DNA of 64,000 nucleotides from Geosiphon pyriformis (taxonomy: Eukaryota > Glomeromycota > Glomeromycetes > Archaeosporales > Geosiphonaceae), in contig JAAOMT010000480.1 of the NCBI GenBank assembly GCA_016748015.1, positions 876,499 to 940,498 on the forward strand, read 5' to 3'. Below are positions 49,876 through 60,665 of the stretch, piece by piece; positions within the stretch are counted from its first letter, which is position 1; every line of letters begins with the position of its first letter. A program made the position numbers and the translations under genes. The notes beneath the pieces are model-generated. The model ran no database searches, was not told where the DNA came from, and saw only the letters and a list, made by a program, of their open reading frames with translations.

Positions 49876-50896
49876 CTAAAAATCATTTACCGAATGTTTT
49901 GGCTTTTCTTTGGATACGTAATAGCTTGCTTCTTTTCGTAGGCTCTTTGCGTAGGAGGCGACGACCTTTGCGAATGAAAACTTTTAATGAAAAAAGAGAA
50001 AAATTTTAATTTTTAGCAAATGAAACGTGTCACTATTCAAAATTATGATGAAATTAAATCCCACTCACCGAAATTAATGTTAAAATATTTAATATAATGA
50101 CCCAAGCCGGGAACAATATTTCATAATGATTATCAAACAAGGACCAAAATTGTTGGATATTGCAAAACTTTCCAACAAATGGTCGCTCTTCGCCTGTATA
50201 TCGATTTTGTATTATTTCCACTTTATACTGATGCAAAACGACTAATGCCGCTATACCAAGAATAGGTAAAAGTGTTGAAATAACATATGCTAGTATAACG
50301 TATTGCCGCAGTAACCAAGGGATTTTCTGTAATTAAAAAGCGTTAAAGACTGTCATTTGTTTAAACATTGGAAATCAAAATTTTCTTTTTTTTAAAAATT
50401 AAAAATTCTTTGTAATCTACCACACAAGCGATGAGATATAAGCCAATAAATGTACCGATTGTTGCTAGTAATTCGTATATGATCAAAGCAATATTTAGAA
50501 TTTTCACCTGGATGCTTACTTTTAAGCCAATTTAAAAAATAATCTTTGTTAGTTTCGAAAAGAGTTTTAAAGACTTGAGAAGAAAAAGGAGGGAAGAACT
50601 TACAATCACCAAAATCAAATTTTTCAGTAGCAAAATAAGTAAATTCAGCTGCTAATCCCCACAGTCCAAACGCCTGTTTAGAAAAAATCGAGAAATTTAT
50701 TCTCTAGAACTAGACTCAAAGCTTCGTAAAAAGAAGTTGCGAGAATAAAAAGCTTTGAACTTACCATCCACAAAAAGCTAATAATTACCACGGCCGGTTT
50801 CAAAGGAATACAACAACAAAAAGTTTTTCTTTTTGATTTTTTAGTTGTTATTAATTTTACACTGTGAAGTGGGATTTTCTCATCTTCTTTACCCAT
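49876..50896 (-). CDS. Four-helix membrane protein, CCC-LKPAVVII family, copy A
   Basis: Five exons on the minus strand (50,896-50,765; 50,673-50,604; 50,518-50,421; 50,326-50,069; 49,980-49,876) join in frame to give about 220 residues. Four hydrophobic helices are evident: one from LKPAVVIISFLWM into exon 2, one in exon 3 (LNIALIIYELLATIGTFIGL), one at the start of exon 4 (YVILAYVISTLLPILGIAAL) and one at its end (FPAWVIILNILTLIS). The N-terminus is charged and carries a CCC cluster just before helix 1, a likely palmitoylation site. A loop of about 45 residues with two aromatic-rich blocks lies between helices 3 and 4. The topology is tetraspan-like, but the tetraspanin CCG motif is absent. 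It is a paralog of the gene at 55,788. No function is known to me. Confidence 0.8.
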
Positions 50897-51993
50897 TTTT
50901 TAAGAAATTTGGCGACAATATTTGCTTTTAATATAATTATAAAAAAATTATTTCTAAAATAGACTTGAGCTTTTATATTTTTATTTTTCAAAAGATTTAA
51001 AATTTAAAGTTTGATTTTGACAACTTTTTGTTGCGATTACGAAAGCAATCAATGCTATCGTAGGGTTGGAAATTGAAACAATTTGGAAAAAAACAAATTT
51101 CCTTGAAGAAATTACTTTTTTTATTTCTCCTTTTAAAACACAATAATTTTTTTTACTTCGCTTTTAATTGTCACAATTTCGCCCCTTGACCAACAGTGTA
51201 ACATGGCGAGAAAAAAACGTTATTCCTGGGTTTTCGCTGTTAACATTCAAATTGATCATCCTTTATATAAGTTAAATTTGATTGTATGATCAATATAAAT
51301 TCCAGTATTCCGATTCTGTATAACTTTCGGATGGTCGAAAACCCTTTGGGTGAACGATTCTCCCTCAAATTTTGGTTAAATGTTTAGTTTTTACGATCCG
51401 AAATTAATCTTATCCAAATTTAAAGAAAAAATGATTTGTCAAGTTTTAAAACTCTGTCAATTTAATTTATTCAGATTTTTTTTGGATATAAAGTTATTTT
51501 AGAAAAAAAGTGAAAAATTGAATAATTTAAATAAAAACTTTATTTAAAGAATTATTTTGTTTTATTTTAATTGTACTGTTTAAATAAATTTGAATATTTT
51601 ATAATCTTTAAAATTCATATATATTATCAATAATCCCAATTTGATTAATATAAACTTTAAACAGAGAATAATATTTACAAAAAATGAAATTAATTTATTT
51701 TGAAATTTAGATGAATAAAAATTTAATTAAATGTCATCAGTTTAAAGTCTGAATAACTTAATAAATTATAAAAAAAGTAACCAAGACATTAGTTCCAGAA
51801 AAATTAGTTTGAAAATCACAAACAGGTCTTGATAAATCAAAAATTGAGGAATATTTTATCAAACTAATAAATCAAAGATCAAATCAAATTATAAAAAGAG
51901 TTCAATTAATTTTATGATCTTTTTAATAATGATCTTTTCAGCTATAATCATACGAAACTGTCAAAAATAATAGCAACAATAACAACAACAACA
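50897..51993. other. Spacer, no gene seen
   Basis: This is the promoter side of the copy A gene. Bases 50,990-51,420 are of moderate composition; the rest is AT-rich. No supported feature. Confidence 0.4.
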
Positions 51994-52095
51994 ACTAGTC
52001 GTTAATTCTGTCAAAAATTAAGTCAATATGTTTATTTTCTTTTTTGTGATAATCAGCGACATATGGAGCAATAATTGATGAGAAATAAAACAAAG
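51994..52095 (-). pseudogene. Relic terminal exon of a third CCC-LKPAVVII family gene
   Basis: On the minus strand the frame reads FYFSSIIAPYVADYHKKEN and runs to a stop near 51,997. It aligns with the last exon of the gene at 55,788 (IYFALVIAAYATHRYEKEE), including nucleotide matches such as GCnCCATATGTCGCT versus GCTGCATATGCCACT. The splice acceptor AG seen in the intact gene is changed here (TTCTTTGTTTT instead of TTCTTAGATTT). No other exon of this copy was found, and the Tc1 relic begins about 130 bases away. It is therefore a broken paralog, perhaps cut by that insertion. Confidence 0.6.
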
Positions 52096-52228
52096 AAATA
52101 TGAAAAAATATGTACGCATAAAATTTTTTCATGTGCTAGACTTCATTTCCAAAGCGGAATTAATTTGCAGCTTTATATATAATTCATATTAGAAATGAAT
52201 TTGTCGGTAGCTAGTAAAAGCTGATCTC

Positions 52229-53251
52229 CTGGAGTGAAAGGGTGAATGTTCCGTTCTAAAATTAAGTAAAATCACTAAGCTATTTATCTCAACTGTACCA
52301 TACAAATGTTAAAAAGTTGGAAAAAACAAAAAAAATTGAGCACAAAGGCTGTAATAGTCATCGTAAGAAAATTACGAACATATATCGAGAAAAGTAGGTC
52401 AATAGGTTTATAAAAATTCTTTGTCTCCGCAAAAGATAGCTACTAAACTAGATACGAAGGGAGTAGGCATTTCATATCGCACAATTGGCAGACATTTAAA
52501 ATCAATTGGATACATGAAAACTTACCAATTACTATGCCAACGCTGACTAAAGTTCAAAAGTAGAAATCTGTTGAATGGACTAAATCTCATCTTGATGATA
52601 ATTGGAAAAAATTTTGTTTCTGATGAAACAGCATTTAAACTATTCCCAAACACAATTGAACGTTGGTACAATGGAAAAAACAGTTAATAGTTCGGGACCA
52701 AAAGATCATACAAAAATCTTTGCGTGGGATGGTTTTTGTACGAAGAGAAAAAACCAGTTTATTTTGTTTTCAGCGTATCATGGATGGTAAGTTTTCTGTT
52801 GAAATTTCGCAACAAAATTTTGGGGAATTTAATGATATACTCGGCAAGAAATGGCGCTTTCAACAAGATAATAATCCCAAGCATATAAATCGAGTAGCTA
52901 ATGCGTTTCTTGCAGAGAATTTATTCAAAGTTATTGACTGGCAGTCGTATAGTTCAGATCTAAATCCTATTGAAAATCTGTGAGCAATTGTCAAAGATGA
53001 AGTAGAAAAATAAATGCCGCAAACATAAATGATTTGGAACGATAAATGGTTGAAAATTGGGTTAATTATCGAAAGTAAAAGGCATATATAAAATAAGATC
53101 AGTTGGTTTTGGCCTTTCTAACAATGTATCAATTATATAATTTCGCTAAAATCTTGTGCTTCAATATGAAAATAAAAATTTTTGTACGTTAACTAATTTG
53201 TGATTTCTTTTCTTATTTCGTTTGCCATATGCACCCCTTTGTAAGTCCTTC
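52229..53251 (+). mobile_element. Tc1/mariner transposon relic
   Basis: The transposase relic (listed separately) defines the core. At the right end, on the minus strand, GGACTTACAAAGGGGTGCATATGGC can be compared with GGAGTGAAAGGGTGAATGTTCC at about 52,231 on the left. They match loosely and may be diverged terminal inverted repeats, giving an element of about 1.0 kb, the usual size for a short Tc1 copy. No clear TA duplication was confirmed. The ends are estimates. Confidence 0.6.
52330..53080 (+). pseudogene. Tc1-type DDE transposase relic
   Basis: A helix-turn-helix-like block is at about 52,455-52,515 (KGVGISYRTIGRHLKSIGY). The first catalytic Asp lies in VSDETAF at about 52,618. The second is in RFQQDNNPKH at about 52,857-52,890, and the Glu is in DLNPIENL at about 52,958-52,983. 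Between the second Asp and the Glu there are 34 residues, the D34E spacing of the Tc1 group. Stops and frame changes, including a TGA where Trp is expected after IENL, inactivate it. The catalytic residues themselves survive, so it is younger or less decayed than the relics at the left of the window. Confidence 0.85.
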
Positions 53252-54927
53252 TTTAAAAAAATTCAAAAATCATTATTTGCTTAGGGATTCAATTAAAAGC
53301 AATAATTTTTTGTATTATATTTTTATTACTTTATTTGATTGTTTTTCAATAATTTTGAAATGAGGTTTTCTTTATAACTATTTTAATATATAAATTCCAA
53401 AGACGAAGAAAATTTAAAAAGTTTTTATATCATTTTTGCTAGGAATTTATTTAAAAATTTTGTTGCAATATTTTTATTATATTAACGATAACACTATTTT
53501 AACAGCTTATTAGCGAAAAAGTGCAAAAATTGTTGTTCAGGACAAATTTGCAAAAATTCTAAAGGTTTCCACGCTTAAAGATTTTAAATGGTTCTTTGCA
53601 CGAAAATATATCCCAAAGGCAATTCATATCAATAAATATCAATAAATATAAATTAAGGTTCAATTAAGGATGAAATTTCATAGATAAAACTAATCTTATG
53701 ATCGAAAACATTTTGAAATAATTTAAAAAAGTAAAAGGGTACTCATGAAAATTTTGAATTATGGTTTTTTTTAACGATGATGTTATAGTGGAAGAAAATT
53801 TTTACTTGAAAAAGGCTTAATTGTTCAATTTGATCTTTGTGTTTGCATATTCTTTTTTTAGCTTCAACTTTTAAATCACTTCTATTTTAAAAACAGATGT
53901 TAGAATTTTTGCCAAATGCAGAAATGCAGAGTTGGTCTTTCTAATCCTTTATTTAGAAAATTAATTCTATTAAAATGTTTAACTAGAACCGATGACATTT
54001 TGAGCACTCTATGAGAAATGGAAATATAGCCATATAAAGAATTATTAATTTTAATCCGGGAAAAACGAGTTTTATGCAACAATTTTTTTTGTAAAGAATG
54101 CTTTGTGATTTTTATCATTTAAAGGGCTAAAAAAAGAATTGAATAATAATAAAAAAATATTATTGTTAAATGTCCTAGTAATCTTTAATTGGTTAATCAA
54201 TTAATTACTTCGTTTTTTTTTTTAATTTACAATAAAGTTATTATATAAGTTGTTTTCGAATAAGGGTTCTCAAAGAATTATTTTTTTATAATCAGTATTG
54301 TAATCATTTCACAAAGCTCATTAAGACTAGTTTGGGCTTTCTATTTCAAAAATTTTTCAAATGGAAATTTAATTATTAGTTATTAACTGCAATAGAAGAT
54401 TTAAATATAAATTTTCAATGGTTTAATTTTTTTCAACTAATTTTTTGGTTTAAAATTAAAAATATTTATTTTTCTTAGATTAGATTAGATTAGATTAGAT
54501 TAGATTAGATTAGACTATCAAAATAATATAAATGTAAAAAATTTAGAATTTTTCAAAAGTAAATTTAAAAATAAATTCAGTTTAACGAATTCCAGAAAAT
54601 CTGTAAGAATCTGTCTTTCAATAAATAAATTGTGTATTTATCCTCAAAATTTATTTATCAGTCACTTACAGCTGCGAATAATAAGGACTAGAATCTAAAA
54701 TTTAAAATTGTAAAGATTTTTCTTAAAGATTTTTGTTTTTATCAAACATAAAGTCAAAAAAAATTAGGCAAATAAATTAAATTATTTAAAACTGATTGTT
54801 TTTATTTAACAAAATATAACATTATTAATATCCGGAATCTTAACTAAATTTGAGCCCTTTAACCTTATTATGAACTATTGAAAAACATTCTATAAATAAA
54901 AAAGACTCAAAATATTAAATGTGAATT
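53252..54927. other. AT-rich spacer with TTAGA repeat
   Basis: No gene seen. A (TTAGA)8 array lies at 54,475-54,514. A minus-strand frame at 54,118-53,900 has no recognisable domain. Confidence 0.4.
54475..54514 (+). repeat. (TTAGA)8 pentanucleotide repeat
   Basis: Eight perfect TTAGA units. It superficially resembles a telomere-like repeat, but the unit is five bases and lacks the G run, so it is an ordinary microsatellite. Confidence 0.9.
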
Positions 54928-55788
54928 TTATGGATTTGTGACTACTTCATTTTCTTTATATTCTACAATTCTCTCTTCTTTTTCGTAACGATGAGTGGCA
55001 TATGCAGCAATAACCAATGCGAAATAAATCTAAGAAAGAAAGGATTTAAAAAATTTATTAAAGTCATTTTTAATTAAAAATTCGTACTTTGAAATAAAAT
55101 ACTATGTTTACTCACCAATATTATGATCACTAAAACAAATGTGACAATCGATTTTCGCAATTCAGCATTGTAATCATCATTGCAATAATCCACTTTATGA
55201 TTGACTTCACAGGATTCGATAAACTTTGATTTTGGTGTAATATTTAGGATTATATCCACGATTCCGAGAATGAAATTAATTGCAACGTTTATGTAAAAAA
55301 ATATAACATATGGGCGGATGAGACGGTAGATATTCTATAAAAGAGATTTAAAGATTAAAAATTTGAACGTTAGATAAATAAAGGATTTAAATAATAATCT
55401 TTGTTACTGAGAGATATTTTATAAACATACCGCAAAAGAGACAACGAATAATCCATAAATAGCTCCAAGAGTGATTATAACATTAGAAATACCAAAAATC
55501 AGAGCGAAAGTTGGGACGTAATGAAAAACTAAAACTCAAAATAATTGTTATTAAAAAAGCATAAAAATAATAAAGACTTTAACAACAAATATAGAGTAAA
55601 TTCTTACAATATTTTGATGATTCATTCCGATTAGTAAAAGCAATAATTCCTGTAATTGCATTATAAAGACTATTTACCATTGTTAATAAAGTAATAATCA
55701 CCACAGCTGGTTTCAGTCTGATGCAACAGCAACAGTGCGACATACGAGGTCTAAAAAAAGGTGAGGTGGTGCCCGATGGTCGTTCCAT
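54928..55788 (-). CDS. Four-helix membrane protein, CCC-LKPAVVII family, copy B
   Basis: Four exons on the minus strand (55,788-55,608; 55,528-55,431; 55,334-55,116; 55,029-54,928) join in frame to give 199 residues. The N-terminus MERPSGTTSPFF is followed by CCCCIRLKPAVVIITLL, which matches CCCIPLKPAVVIISFL of the gene at 50,896. Helices are in exon 1 (VVIITLLTMVNSLYNAITGIIAF), exon 2 (ALIFGISNVIITLGAIYGLFVV), early exon 3 (YVIFFYINVAINFILGIVDII), and across the last junction (FVLVIIILIYFALVIAAYA). The loop between helices 3 and 4 has two Cys (ESCEVN and DYCND) that could pair. The tail is acidic and charged. Compared with copy A, the first intron is absent. The function is unknown; the Cys cluster suggests palmitoylation at the inner face of a membrane. 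Confidence 0.82.
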
Positions 55789-57598
55789 TTTTTAATTTTT
55801 CTTCGTAAAATTTTATCTTGGCTCTTAAAGAGTTTTTTCAGATTAAAATTCTGAAATCAGATTAACAGGATTTATATATTAAATGCACCATTCATTTTCT
55901 CCTTTAGGCAATATCGGCAGAAATTGATAAAAATAGTTTTACTTGAATCTATATGCATAGAGTATTCTAAGCACCTGATAATTTTCTCTATGGTAATCCT
56001 GATTTTATAGAAATTTTCACAATGAAGTTTTTCCCTTATAAACTATGTAACTATTTTGGTTAAATGAAAAATTTTAAACTTTAAAAATGAATTTTAACTC
56101 TGAACAAATTAATATATTTCATTTACATCTCATCTCAAAAAACATAATCTAGATACATAAATCTCTTTAAATAATTCGGATTTAAATAATTGCCAAGACA
56201 TCTAACAATAAACTGAGAATTCTTTTAAAATAGTAATTCTAAAAATAAAAATTCAATATTTTGAATTGTTTAAAGGCAAGAAAAAAAATAATTCCAAAAA
56301 GAACAAATAAACGCTTCTTTAATGCATGGTGATTTTGATAATTACAATGGGTGATATTCAGATTTAACAGTCGATATTGCCATTGTCGTCATTGTCGCTA
56401 TTACATGTACTATTGCTTTATATTATAGAATTTGCAAAAAATGCCTTGGATAAAAGAAATAATTAAAACGTTTATCTTAATAGTAATGAACTCAATAAAA
56501 TACAAAATAAAAAATCTAAATGTATAATCTCACAAAAAAACATGCAAGCAATTTTAAATTATTAGAATTGAACAAAAAAAAATTTAAAAAATGATAAATT
56601 AATTTTTTCTTAGTTTTAAAAAACATTTTAATAATCAAGTATAGTAAAAACTAGCTAGCTTATAAATAATTACTTTAAGGTTTTTAAAATAGTCTTAGTC
56701 ATATGTATTGAGCTTTTCACACAAGAATTGGGATTAATTGGTCGGTTCAAAGTCTAACTCCTAATTCAAATAATTCAAATACCATGTTAAATTCAAACAA
56801 TAATAGCAATTCAAAGAAACAAAATTATATTTAAAATGTTTGTTTATAAAAAATTTAAAAGTATTTTATTAGTAATAGTTTTATTATAAACAGAGACAGT
56901 ATAATATTTAAGAATAAAAAAATATTTTTTAAAATTCTACATTTAAATGTTAAATTTAAAAAAAACTTGATTGTATTTATTAATTTGCATTTTGAACAAT
57001 AATAAACAGATTTAATTCTTTTCATATATCTTAAATTTTGAGAATTGATCCAATATTTCTGTAATTTCGTTAATTAATGCAAAATCTTAATGTGTTTTTT
57101 AGTAAATTATTATAATGAGAAAAATTTTAATTCTCTTTTTTTGGTGATTACTTCTTTGAATGACACAGATTGGTCAATACTATTTTTCTTTGACCAAGAA
57201 TTTATTTAATGATTTCCTTTTTTTAATTTTCCCAAAAGAAAATGTCGTGGATTGAAAATCCTAAAATTAATAGTTTATATTGCTTGAAAATCATTGATTC
57301 ATCATTGATGGATATCTTTTTTTTAATACTGATGATTGGGATATTTTTAATAAAGAATGTTTCACCAAAAGCTCTTAATTTTAATTATAATTTAATTAGC
57401 ACGGTTTTTAATTCACTTATTTTTGGTGAAAGAATAATCTTCAACAGAATTTCCAATTTATGGGATTTTAAACGTGATTTAGTGATACCCGAGAAATTTT
57501 GTTATTTTTTAAATGAAGATTCGATATATTAAAAATGATATTTTAGAAAATTCAAATAAAAAGAAGCAATTATTATCTTTCATATTTTCCTGAGAAAC
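55789..57598. other. Spacer between divergent membrane-protein genes
   Basis: The flanking genes are divergent. A short plus-strand hydrophobic stretch at about 56,355-56,450 (TVDIAIVVIVAITCTIALYY) looks like a lone membrane helix, but it is bounded by stops and has no partner exons. A 96-codon frame at 57,242-57,532 ends 67 bases before the next gene and has one hydrophobic segment; it may be 5' UTR. Confidence 0.4.
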
Positions 57599-58488
57599 AT
57601 GAATAATTTCTTTTCTTCAAATGTTAAAGAAACCGAGCGTCTTGCAACTTATGCAAAAGTTCAAACAGAGTGCAATTCCTCAAGAACAAACTCAATTACG
57701 GATCTTGCTATTGAAATTGAAGACTATGAGGTTGCTGAAATGATGAAAATCCAAGAAATTGACTTAGGCAGGGTATCAGATCAAAGTTTAAGGCACCAAG
57801 AACAGGCTCATTGTAGTCTCTTTTGTGACGTCTTATTTCTGCGCAGTATGAAGATAGTTTTGTTTATATTGAATGGATGGATCTTATTAGAGTCTTTTAT
57901 ATTTGCTTGTGCTATGGTGAGTAAAATTTTCAAAGTAAAAATATTTTTAATTTACAGTTCTCAAAGTATTTAGTTTAGGCGATAGAATTCATTAAATGTA
58001 CTTCATTAAACAAATAGCCAGATCTTGGAGGCAAAAAACTAGTGCTTGTATTTGGAGGATTAATTGCCGAATTAATAATACGTGGGTTCTTAATCTGGAC
58101 AGTTTTTGCGAATTCATTATTTTGGCCAACTAGCAAATTATTGTCTTTTGTTACTTTTTTATTTGTGTTGGTTGGTAAGTGAATTATAGCTTTGGTCAGA
58201 CTTTCTTGATTTCATTGTTTTCACCTTTGACCAATTTAATTTTTTTTTTCTCGAAAAGGTGGAGAAGTTGCTGTTTATTTTTTAGAGCCATATCATCAAC
58301 GTGAGAGGGTAACTTTGTTTATTTTTACAATTCCTTATACTTTAATATTTTTATTTATCAGCATATTCGTCACCATAAGTGCTGATGTCTGTTCGAAACT
58401 TGAAGATAAGAAGCTTTTTGATTTATGCGTGTTTTTGATGTTTTTGATAAGTATGGTGCATGTGGTAAAGGTTTATACTCGTACATAA
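57599..58488 (+). CDS. Tandem four-helix membrane protein 1
   Basis: Three exons (57,599-57,916; 58,018-58,174; 58,259-58,488) join in frame to give 234 residues. The first 82 residues are hydrophilic and acidic. Helix 1 ends exon 1 (IVLFILNGWILLESFIFACAM) with a phase-0 donor. Helices 2 and 3 are in exon 2 (LVFGGLIAELIIRGFLIW and LLSFVTFLFVLV), and the second intron is in phase 1 just before GGEVAVYFLEP. Further helices follow in exon 3 (FIFTIPYTLIFLFISIFVTI and CVFLMFLISMVHVV). The same phases and the G-x-E block at the same junction recur in the next two plus-strand genes, so these are tandem paralogs. No domain is recognised. Confidence 0.8.
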
Positions 58489-59634
58489 TGATTGGTGACT
58501 TAGAACCTGAGAATTAATCACATTCTAATTTTAACTTTTGAGTGTACTGCTGAATGAGAAATGGGTTTATTAATTGTCTTTTATTAAAAGATTAGAACCG
58601 AGATTTTTTATAAAAACATAACAAAATAATTTATTTTTAAGAGTTTATTGAGCGTTAAAAAGATAAAGAATAAAGAACTTGATCACTTGATAATGTAATA
58701 AATTATAAATTATATTTATTATAATAATTTAGCAAAAAAAATTAAAAAAGTTATTAAAAAGCTTTCTTTTATAAAAAAAAAGATTATATTTTTTAGAAAT
58801 GAAAAAAATTGTATATTAAGAATTTCATTTAAAAATATTTAAAAATTAAATTTTTTTAGAGTGTTGAACTTGAGCACATGTATAAGTAAAACAATCGTTT
58901 GAATTTAACAATTAGGTATCAAATTAAAAACTTTAAAATCTATGTAAAAAGTCCTGATAATGATATCATTTTACAATCTGAAACATTTAGGCATCATCCC
59001 CAAAAATGGTCAATCACAATTACCAATGCAGTGCACAAAGAAAATTGATAGACTGAACCAGCAATTAAAGCTATTACCATACTTATTATGGTTTTACTCC
59101 TTCGTTTTCGTAGGACGACGAAATATGTATACTAACACAAGTTTGTAACTTTTCCAATTGTGATACCTAAAAACTCTATGGCGTATTAAGATGGGATTAG
59201 ATACAATCTTTTCAGCCCGGCCATTATTACTATTCACTTGTTTTCCTCAATAAATTAAGAGATTAAAACAATTTCGTGTTTGAAATTTAAAAAATTTTAC
59301 TTTTTTGAGAGATATGAATTTTCTTAAATGAAACATAAAAGAATTGGAACTAGTATGTTTAAAGAGAATTATAGTATATTTTACCATTGGAGTTTGAAAT
59401 GGAAAAAATAGCCAGATTGGTTAAATTAAAATGGAAATCTTTCAAATAACATTAATCGATTACTTTGCTCTTTGTCACACAGCTAAACGCAAACTATATA
59501 TTCTCAGTGATACAAAAAACGAAACATGAAACATGAAATTCGAAACAAATTGCAGGCATAAAAAAAGAAAAATTAATCGTTTTCTTCGAGTTCTTCAAGG
59601 TTTTTGCCTGTTAAGAAAGTTTTGAATATTTGCG
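58489..59634. other. Spacer, no gene seen
   Basis: The 58,560-58,950 part is very AT-rich. A 62-codon frame at 58,960-59,148 (with a Gln/Leu-rich stretch) has no recognised domain. The final 200 bases are the presumed promoter of the next gene. Confidence 0.4.
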
Positions 59635-60665
59635 ATGGAAGATATTTCGTTGTCATATAATAGGGCTCTAAGACTGATGATACCAACTGCTGTAATTAGT
59701 GAGGAGTCTACAACTTCAATTGATTCCCCTTCGTGGCCAGAACCAATTCATAACAGACCAGAATCAAGTGCTTCGATAGCACTTGATATTGCACATCAGA
59801 ATCTTCGATACTCTGACTCGATAATTTCAGCGGTAGCAGGATTTAAAAAAATGGGAGCTCGAAATTTTTCAAATAAATATCTAGTTTTACCAACGGCGTC
59901 ACAACGAAGTTCAATTACCAATATTGCATGGGAAATCCCAAATTATGAAAATCTAATAAATCCACCAGTCAATATACAAGATGTAAATTCATTACGAAGG
60001 GGATTAGTAGTTAACAAAAAAATTTCCACATTTTGGCGGTTGATTTGGCTTCTAATAAATATTTTTCTGGTAATTGGTGAAATCTTTTTGATTAAATGTT
60101 CGTCTTCGGTAAGTGAGGCTCAAAAAAAAAAAAAAATTGAAGTTAATGGGACGAGGATAAAATGTTGTTTCTAAAAAAAATTTTAACGTTACATGTTACT
60201 TTTAACTCAAAAAAATTTTCTTTTTTTAGCCGGAATTGCGTGGAATATGGATAGCACTGCTCACACTAGACTTATTATATAAAATTGTATTTGTCATGAA
60301 TGTATTGCCATTGCTTGTTGAACTCAAGGAAAAATTTCTTATTGCTGGATTAATAATGATAGGTAAGAATCGATAAGATGTTAAAAAAATGAAATAAAGT
60401 ATTATTAATAATTTCCTTATTTTCGATAATGATAGGAAAAGAGGAGGCGTCAAGCTTTCTGATTGATGTTAATTTCCATGACCTCCCACGAATTTTATGT
60501 TTGATATTTATTGGCTCATACATAGTTTTGGTAGCAACTCTTACAACAATTCTAACCAAGAACCCAATTTACGATGCAACTCATTCGCACGATTGTCTTA
60601 CTATGTCAATAACCGTCCTGAGCCTCATTGTTTGCTCGGTTGTTAAAATGTGTATTGGAATTTAA
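59635..60665 (+). CDS. Tandem four-helix membrane protein 2
   Basis: Three exons (59,635-60,108; 60,230-60,362; 60,436-60,665) join in frame to give 278 residues. A hydrophilic N-terminal domain of about 135 residues, longer than in its neighbours, is rich in Ser, Asn and Ile. Helix 1 (FWRLIWLLINIFLVIGEIFLI) ends exon 1 with a phase-0 donor. Exon 2 carries helix 2 (IWIALLTLDLLYKIVFVM), then LIAGLIMI before the phase-1 intron, after which comes GKEEASSFL. Exon 3 has two helices (ILCLIFIGSYIVLVATLTTIL and MSITVLSLIVCSVVKMCI). Exon 3 is 230 bases, exactly as in the gene at 57,599. Function unknown. Confidence 0.8.

Noticed and set aside
54475-54514. TTAGA array as an internal telomeric repeat
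   Set aside because: The unit is five bases without a G run; fungal telomeres of this group are expected to be TTAGGG.
57242-57532. 96-codon plus-strand frame just before the first tandem membrane gene
   Set aside because: One hydrophobic segment only, AT-driven composition, and it cannot be spliced in frame to the next gene with a convincing site; probably 5' UTR.
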